A stretch of 64,000 nt of DNA from Odoribacter lunatus (GTDB taxonomy: Bacteria; Bacteroidota; Bacteroidia; Bacteroidales; Marinifilaceae), in the NCBI RefSeq assembly GCF_943193135.1, contig NZ_CALPCZ010000002.1, positions 124,001-188,000 on the forward strand, read 5' to 3'. Shown here piece by piece: positions 59,666 to 64,000 of the stretch. A program made the position numbers and the translations under genes. The notes under the pieces were generated by a model, which worked only from the letters and a program-made list of their open reading frames with translations, was not told the DNA's origin and ran no database searches. Position 1 is the first letter of the stretch. Each line of letters opens with the position of its first letter.

Positions 59666-60853
59666 TTAGAGAATCATTTGAGGCATGAATTCAAAGCTGT
59701 TGTATTTAGGACGTAAACGTTCCGTGTTGTAGAATTTATCTACGTCTACCAGTTTTTTGGTGCTGGTAATGATGTCGATGGGAGCGTTGTCATACCGTCC
59801 GTTGCGCAGGATGACCAGACGTCCGTGCATACCTTTGCCGATGAGGTCTAATGCTAAGTTCCCGTAAGCCATAGGTACGATGGAGTCCATAGCGTCCGGA
59901 TTACCACAACGTACCATGTATCCTAATTTTTGGTTGATGACGTTGATGGTTTCCCCGTTGTTGTATTTAGGAGATAATTCTTTTAATTGGTTGGCAATGT
60001 GGTCGCCGATACCTCCTAATTTTTTGTGTCCGAACATGTCGGTTTCTTCGCTTTGGAACATCATGTCACCTCCACTGTAGCTTGCTCCTTCTGAAATCAG
60101 AACAACGGAGTATTTGCTCGGATTGGTGTAGCGGTCCTGGCAAAGCAGTTCACACAAATGGTCTATATTAAATTGGTATTCGGGAATAACGCACCGGTTT
60201 GCTGCTCCGGCCAATGTCGGCAACATGGCAGAGAAACCTGCGTAGCGTCCGAATACTTCAAGTACCAATAAACGTTCGTGAGAGCCGGCACAGGTACGAA
60301 GGCTGTGGGTAAGCTCGATGGTACGGGTGATACATGTACTGAAACCGATGCAATAGTCTGTACCCGGTACGTCGTTGTCCATTGTTTTGGGAATGGCAAT
60401 GACTTTCACACCTTCCTGGCTCAAGCGTACACCATAGCTTAATGTGTCGTCTCCGCCGATGGGAATTAAATAGTCGATGCCCATGAAATCAAGATTTTTC
60501 AGCACTTCGGGTGTCAAATCGTTGATTTTTTCCGTGTATTTGTCTTTCAGATGCTGGGGTACGGATTCAAGAGGTACATGGGATGCACGTGTGCGGGATG
60601 TGTGTAGAAATGTACCGCCCGTACGTCCTGCTTTGTTTACAATCTCTTCCGTTAATTCAAAAAAGTTATGGGAGTTGTCTACTTTTTTATCACGAACGAT
60701 GTCGATTAAGCCTCGCCATCCTCGTCTGATACCGATAACTTTGTACCCTTCTCTTAATGCTCTAATGGTTACTGCACGTATTGCAGGATTTAGTCCTGGC
60801 ACATCACCACCACCGGTTAAAATACCGATAATTCCTTTTACTTTTTGACTCAT
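59666..60853 (-). CDS. 6-phosphofructokinase, pyrophosphate-type signature
   Basis: Phosphofructokinases phosphorylate fructose-6-phosphate at C1. The 395-residue protein has GILTGGGDVPGLN at the N-terminus, GGDDTLSYG near residue 133, PKTMDNDVPGTDYCIGF near 155, and ITRTIELTHSLRTCAGSHERLLVLEVFGRYAG near 175. ATP enzymes carry Gly in GGDGS and in PGTIDND; Asp in GGDD plus Lys in PKT is the known pyrophosphate-dependent signature. So PPi is the likely phosphate donor, saving ATP in an anaerobe. The length fits the group III/actinobacterial-like PPi clade. No perfect promoter box upstream. Confidence 0.92.
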   Translation of the reverse strand: MSQKVKGIIGILTGGGDVPGLNPAIRAVTIRALREGYKVIGIRRGWRGLIDIVRDKKVDNSHNFFELTEEIVNKAGRTGGTFLHTSRTRASHVPLESVPQHLKDKYTEKINDLTPEVLKNLDFMGIDYLIPIGGDDTLSYGVRLSQEGVKVIAIPKTMDNDVPGTDYCIGFSTCITRTIELTHSLRTCAGSHERLLVLEVFGRYAGFSAMLPTLAGAANRCVIPEYQFNIDHLCELLCQDRYTNPSKYSVVLISEGASYSGGDMMFQSEETDMFGHKKLGGIGDHIANQLKELSPKYNNGETINVINQKLGYMVRCGNPDAMDSIVPMAYGNLALDLIGKGMHGRLVILRNGRYDNAPIDIITSTKKLVDVDKFYNTERLRPKYNSFEFMPQMIL

Positions 60854-60939
60854 ATGTTTTATAGTTTTAACTTGTTTTTAAAAACACCTAAAATTATAAA
60901 ATATATTTTGAATTACAAGTGAAATCTTGGATAAGTGAG

Positions 60940-60947
60940 TATATTTG
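60940..60947 (+). promoter_or_regulatory. -7 box of the glycosyltransferase-sigma unit
   Basis: TATATTTG, an exact match, about 66 bases before the first possible start. Confidence 0.5.
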
Positions 60948-61005
60948 TCTGTTTTTATATGAAAAATAGAAACTATTTGTAAATTTTTTTAGGAGAAATT
61001 GCCTG

Positions 61006-62148
61006 TTGTTTAATATCATGGATGGTGTTACTGTATTTTGGGAATCTTTAGGAAGTAATCGGTATTGGTTGTTGGTTTGCGGAATATTGTTTTTATGGCA
61101 TGTGATAAGTGTTATTTATTCAATGACGGTAATTTGTCGGAAAGAAAAAAATAAAGGCAAAGTTAACAACCAGGGTGTTTCTCTCATTATTACGGCTAAC
61201 AATAAGGCTGATTATCTGAAGCAAAATCTGGAATACTTTTTAAATCAGAAATACGAGTTATTTGAGGTTATTGTCGTAGATGAATGTTCGGAAGATGATA
61301 CGCAGGATGTTTTGGCTGAAATGCAAACGAAGTATCCGAAGTTGCGTACGACCCGAATTTTTCCGGATACGAAGTTCCGGAGTACCAAAAAACTGGCTAT
61401 TAATATTGGCATACTTGCCGCTCATTATGATATTGTCCTTTTTGCAGAGATTAACAGCCGGCCTTTATCCGATTTGTGGATAAAAAATATGATGTCTTAT
61501 TTTACCGAGGATACGGCAGTGGTATTGGGTTACGCTAATTATAGCGAGGGAGAAAGAAATATAAATTTTCATCGGATGTATCGTTTTCTGCGTTATCTGA
61601 AGATGTTGTTATTTGTAAGAAATCGGATTTATGTTTTAGGGGAAGGATATAATATGGCATATCGGAAAGGGCTTTATTTATCTCATAAGGTTTTTGCAAG
61701 GAATTCCCAAAGTTATGCCGGGTATGATAGTGAAATAGTAAGAATATTGTCTAAGAGCGGTAAAGTTAAGGTTGCAAAGAATAAAAATACTTTTATTGAA
61801 ATAAATGACGACAGAAAGAAAACCCGGACGGAAGATTTTACGTATTATAGTTTTAATAGACGAAAATGGGAGTTTCAGATAAAATTGAAAGCGCATGCTG
61901 ATAGTTTATTACGTTTCATGTTTTATGTCGTTAGTTTTTATTTAATTTATGTAAAAATATTACAAATTTACATGATATTTGGTATTTTGTTAATGTTTTT
62001 AATAGATTTTATTGCGGTAAATTCGTTTTTAAGGCGCTTCAATCAAAAAAAATTATTCTTAACTTCGTTTATTGTTGGTTTTATTGGTTTTTTATATAGA
62101 TGGTATTATAATGTAAATTCAATTTTTACTAATAAAAAATGGAGATAA
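61006..62148 (+). CDS. Family 2 glycosyltransferase, membrane-bound
   Basis: A 380-residue GT2-like protein. It has an N-terminal membrane helix (about 20-40), a GT-A domain with VSLIITANNKADYLKQNLEYFLNQKYELFEVIVVDECSEDDT, and three or four C-terminal helices (about 300-372). The usual DxD metal site after strand 4 is replaced: FAEINSRP stands where DADC-type sequence is expected; the acceptor-side ED-like part is GYDSEIV. AGGAG at 60991-60995 is spaced 10 bases from TTG 61006, favouring that start; the ATG at 61018 is the alternative. AT-rich. Overlaps the sigma-factor gene by 10 bases. Product unknown. Confidence 0.82.
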   Translation: MFNIMDGVTVFWESLGSNRYWLLVCGILFLWHVISVIYSMTVICRKEKNKGKVNNQGVSLIITANNKADYLKQNLEYFLNQKYELFEVIVVDECSEDDTQDVLAEMQTKYPKLRTTRIFPDTKFRSTKKLAINIGILAAHYDIVLFAEINSRPLSDLWIKNMMSYFTEDTAVVLGYANYSEGERNINFHRMYRFLRYLKMLLFVRNRIYVLGEGYNMAYRKGLYLSHKVFARNSQSYAGYDSEIVRILSKSGKVKVAKNKNTFIEINDDRKKTRTEDFTYYSFNRRKWEFQIKLKAHADSLLRFMFYVVSFYLIYVKILQIYMIFGILLMFLIDFIAVNSFLRRFNQKKLFLTSFIVGFIGFLYRWYYNVNSIFTNKKWR

Positions 62149-62759
62149 TTAATAATTTATCAGAGAAGGCTTTATACGATTATAAGATTGTCAAAGCAGC
62201 AATTGCTGGTAATGAGAAGGCTTATTCGGAATTGTTTAAAAGATACAAAGATTCGGTATACTTTATGATACTGAAGATGGTAAACAATAGAACCGATGCG
62301 GAAGATTTGATGTTCGAGGCCTTTGAAAAAGCTTTTGCGAGTTTAAATTATTATTCTCCTCAATTTGCTTTCAGTACGTGGTTATTTAAAATAGCTTCAA
62401 ATAATACCATTGATTTTATTCGGAAACGTAAGGCGCAGACCATCTCTTTGGATAAGGATGATATAAATCCGGAGGACCGGGGATATATCAACAGTATTCC
62501 GGCAGATGTACGGACTCCCGATGAGGAGGCTATCCGTTCTCAGAGGGCGGATTTTATGAGGGAGAAGGTTGCTATGTTGAAAGGACGTTACCGTCGTTTG
62601 ATTGAGTTACGTTATTTTGATGAATTTTCGTATGAAGAAATTGCAGAGGAATTGTCGATTCCTTTGGGTACGGTGAAGGCGCAGTTATTCAGGGCACGTG
62701 AATTGTTGCTGAATATTTTACAACATACGGAAATAGCAGAGGACAATGAAAGGAGTTAA
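62139..62759 (+). CDS. ECF-like RNA polymerase sigma factor
   Basis: A 206-residue sigma-70 family protein. Region 2 reads LFKRYKDSVYFMILKMVNNRTDAEDLMFEAFEKAFASL...FSTWLFKIASNNTIDFIRKRKAQ, and region 4 reads LKGRYRRLIELRYFDEFSYEEIAEELSIPLGTVKAQLFRARELLLN. Region 3 is missing, as in ECF sigma factors, but the region 2-4 linker (DKDDINPEDRGYINSIPADVRTPDEEA) is longer than usual. No anti-sigma gene follows. The stop region overlaps the next gene by 14 bases. Translational overlap on both sides ties it to the glycosyltransferase and the exported protein. Confidence 0.93.
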   Translation: MEIINNLSEKALYDYKIVKAAIAGNEKAYSELFKRYKDSVYFMILKMVNNRTDAEDLMFEAFEKAFASLNYYSPQFAFSTWLFKIASNNTIDFIRKRKAQTISLDKDDINPEDRGYINSIPADVRTPDEEAIRSQRADFMREKVAMLKGRYRRLIELRYFDEFSYEEIAEELSIPLGTVKAQLFRARELLLNILQHTEIAEDNERS

Positions 62760-63405
62760 TGCCTCTGTTTTAATTTTGATATGCCTGATAGAAGCTGTTT
62801 TTGCTCAGGAAGTTGAAAGGAAGCCTATTCGTTTCTCAGGAGTGGTGATGGACGGAAAAACGACGGAGCCTTTGGCTAATGTGAATTGTAGGAGAGGAGA
62901 GAGGGTGTCTGCGACGGATTTAGCCGGCCGTTTTGCTTTGGAAACGGAAATCGGAGATACGATTTTTTTTACTTATATAGGGATGCAGCCGACCCAGGTG
63001 GTTGTTCCGGATACGCTGACTCGTGAAGAGTATATTTTAGCTGTATTTATGTTTGCCGATACGTTGCTTCTTCCGGAGGTCGTGGTGGTACCTCGTTATA
63101 GGTATCAAATGAATCAGTACAGAAGAAATTTACGAAATAATATGCTCCGGGTAAGGCAGGATGCTTTTTCTCCGGCTTTGGATATGACTCTTCAGGAAAA
63201 TCAACAACGAATATTAGATGAATTTGCAGCCAGCACCAATAAAGGCCATGTGGATGTGAAATTAGGCATTGGGACGGAGAGTTATCGGGCCTTATATAGC
63301 CGGATAAAACAGAAGACGAGGAGGAATGAGTCTTCGGAGCTTTTGCGGCGGGAGGAAATCGATTTGTTGAAAATGCTGTTTTCTTTAAGGAAGCAGGATA
63401 AGTAG
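62746..63405 (+). CDS. Exported protein with carboxypeptidase-regulatory-like domain
   Basis: A 219-residue protein with signal peptide (ending EAVFAQ). A CarboxypepD_reg-like beta domain, FSGVVMDGKTTEPLANVNCRRGERVSATDLAGRFALETEIGDTIFFTYIGMQPTQVVV (about 29-87), has the layout of the N-terminal extension of TonB-dependent receptors but no receptor follows. The second half is helical and basic (MNQYRRNLRNNMLRVRQDAF, RIKQKTRRNESSELLRREEIDLLKML). Function unknown; the sigma-factor overlap makes a stress-sensing or anti-sigma-like periplasmic partner conceivable, though no membrane helix beyond the signal is seen. Confidence 0.82.
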   Translation: MKGVNASVLILICLIEAVFAQEVERKPIRFSGVVMDGKTTEPLANVNCRRGERVSATDLAGRFALETEIGDTIFFTYIGMQPTQVVVPDTLTREEYILAVFMFADTLLLPEVVVVPRYRYQMNQYRRNLRNNMLRVRQDAFSPALDMTLQENQQRILDEFAASTNKGHVDVKLGIGTESYRALYSRIKQKTRRNESSELLRREEIDLLKMLFSLRKQDK

Positions 63406-63486
63406 GAGATGTTTAATCTATCTTTTAAATTAGATATAAAAGTTAGAAAAAAAGAAAAATCATTATTAATTCAACAAAGATAAGTA

Positions 63487-63494
63487 TATCTTTG
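63487..63494 (+). promoter_or_regulatory. -7 box of the OmpH-like gene
   Basis: TATCTTTG, an exact match, 52 bases before the ATG. Confidence 0.6.
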
Positions 63495-63545
63495 TCGAGT
63501 AGATTTACTAATTCGTCGAACACATATATTTTAAGTTATAGTATT

Positions 63546-64000
63546 ATGAAGAATTATTCGGTTGTATTAAATGGCATATTATTGATTGCTGTTGGAATAT
63601 TGTATATACTGTATTTTACGGCAGGTAAAGGAGGGAACTCTTCGAATGTTCGTGAAAAGCAAGTGGTGGGAGGCGGTAGTAAGATTGTATATATCAATAC
63701 GGATACGTTGTTGCGTAATTACGGACTTTCGGTAGAACTGAATGAGGCGTTTTTAAAGAAACAGGAAGAAAGAAATACGGAATTGAATATAAAAGCGAAG
63801 GATTTGGATCGTCAGGCCCGTGAGTTTCAAAGAAAATTGGAAAACAATGGTTTTATTTCAGCAGAAAGAGCAGAGGCAGCCCGCCAGAGCCTGTTGGAGA
63901 AAAATCAGAAACTGCAACAGTTGCAGCAGGAGATGACTGAAAAGATGATGAGAGAGCAGAGCGAGTTGAATAAGAAGTTGTTTGAGTCGATTACGAACTT
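63546..64000 (+). CDS. OmpH/Skp-like periplasmic chaperone (cut by window end)
   Basis: The 151 residues visible have an N-terminal hydrophobic anchor (SVVLNGILLIAVGILYILYF), then KIVYINTDTLLRNYGLSVELNEAFLKKQEERNTELNIKAKDLDRQAREFQRKLENNGFISAERAEAARQSLLEK and further coiled-coil helices. The first strand 'I-x-Y-I-N-x-D-x-L' and the long charged helix pair are the OmpH/Skp family pattern; Skp holds unfolded outer-membrane proteins. The final part of the protein lies beyond the window. Confidence 0.9.
   Translation, partial: MKNYSVVLNGILLIAVGILYILYFTAGKGGNSSNVREKQVVGGGSKIVYINTDTLLRNYGLSVELNEAFLKKQEERNTELNIKAKDLDRQAREFQRKLENNGFISAERAEAARQSLLEKNQKLQQLQQEMTEKMMREQSELNKKLFESITN

Overview
The window is a chromosomal piece of a Bacteroidota (Bacteroidales) genome. 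The evidence is the recurrent -7 box TAnnTTTG in front of genes, the scarcity of Shine-Dalgarno sequences, lipoprotein signals of the form L-x-x-C-(N/S/D), and family-specific genes: DUF3098, DUF4270, DUF6266, the Bacteroidota-type omega subunit, a three-subunit succinate dehydrogenase/fumarate reductase with one cytochrome b, the EF-G2 paralogue, GH20, GH123 and a GH3-beta-lactamase fusion. An Odoribacteraceae-like member is my guess only.

Layout. 1-13 kb: clpB (3' end outside the window), rsmE-DUF4159, an EF-G2 paralogue, a membrane zinc peptidase, metK with a structured leader divergent from waaA, an S37 peptidase, a MATE exporter coupled to a PseB-like dehydratase, and a HAD phosphatase coupled to a GH20 hexosaminidase. 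15.5-16.2 kb: three tRNA genes. 16.3-20 kb: the envelope/RNA-modification operon ftsX-DUF3098-uppP-truB-queA. 20-27.3 kb: GH123, a serine-palmitoyltransferase-type enzyme, bamD-rpoZ, coaBC, and pyrB-pyrI. 27.3-32.1 kb: manA, an AAA/DUF4143 ATPase, a decayed composite copy of manA joined to an alpha/beta-hydrolase piece, a lipoprotein and the intact hydrolase. 32.2-47.2 kb: sdhCAB, GH3-beta-lactamase, the DUF4270-barrel-TlpA operon, a Kelch lipoprotein, a large TPR protein and mpl.

47.3-59.6 kb is an accessory island between the core genes mpl and pfp. It holds two tandem DUF6266 genes behind a long structured leader, then a tightly packed six-gene operon, then an AT-rich non-coding segment with inverted repeats, then a Fic-domain AMPylator gene with a perfect 24-bp palindrome at its promoter. 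The six-gene operon reads: variant J-domain/TPR membrane protein, DUF6602 PD-(D/E)XK nuclease-like protein, membrane GrpE-like protein, Hsp70, kinase-like/AAA+ fusion, TerB-like protein. It looks like a complete dedicated Hsp70 machine (J-like + exchange-factor-like + Hsp70) wired to a kinase/AAA module and a predicted nuclease. I do not know a named system with this composition; a conflict/defence or envelope-stress role is inference.

59.7-64 kb returns to core genes: a phosphofructokinase with the pyrophosphate-type signature, then a family-2 glycosyltransferase overlapping an ECF-like sigma factor, which overlaps a small carboxypeptidase-regulatory-like exported protein, then an OmpH/Skp-like protein cut by the window end.
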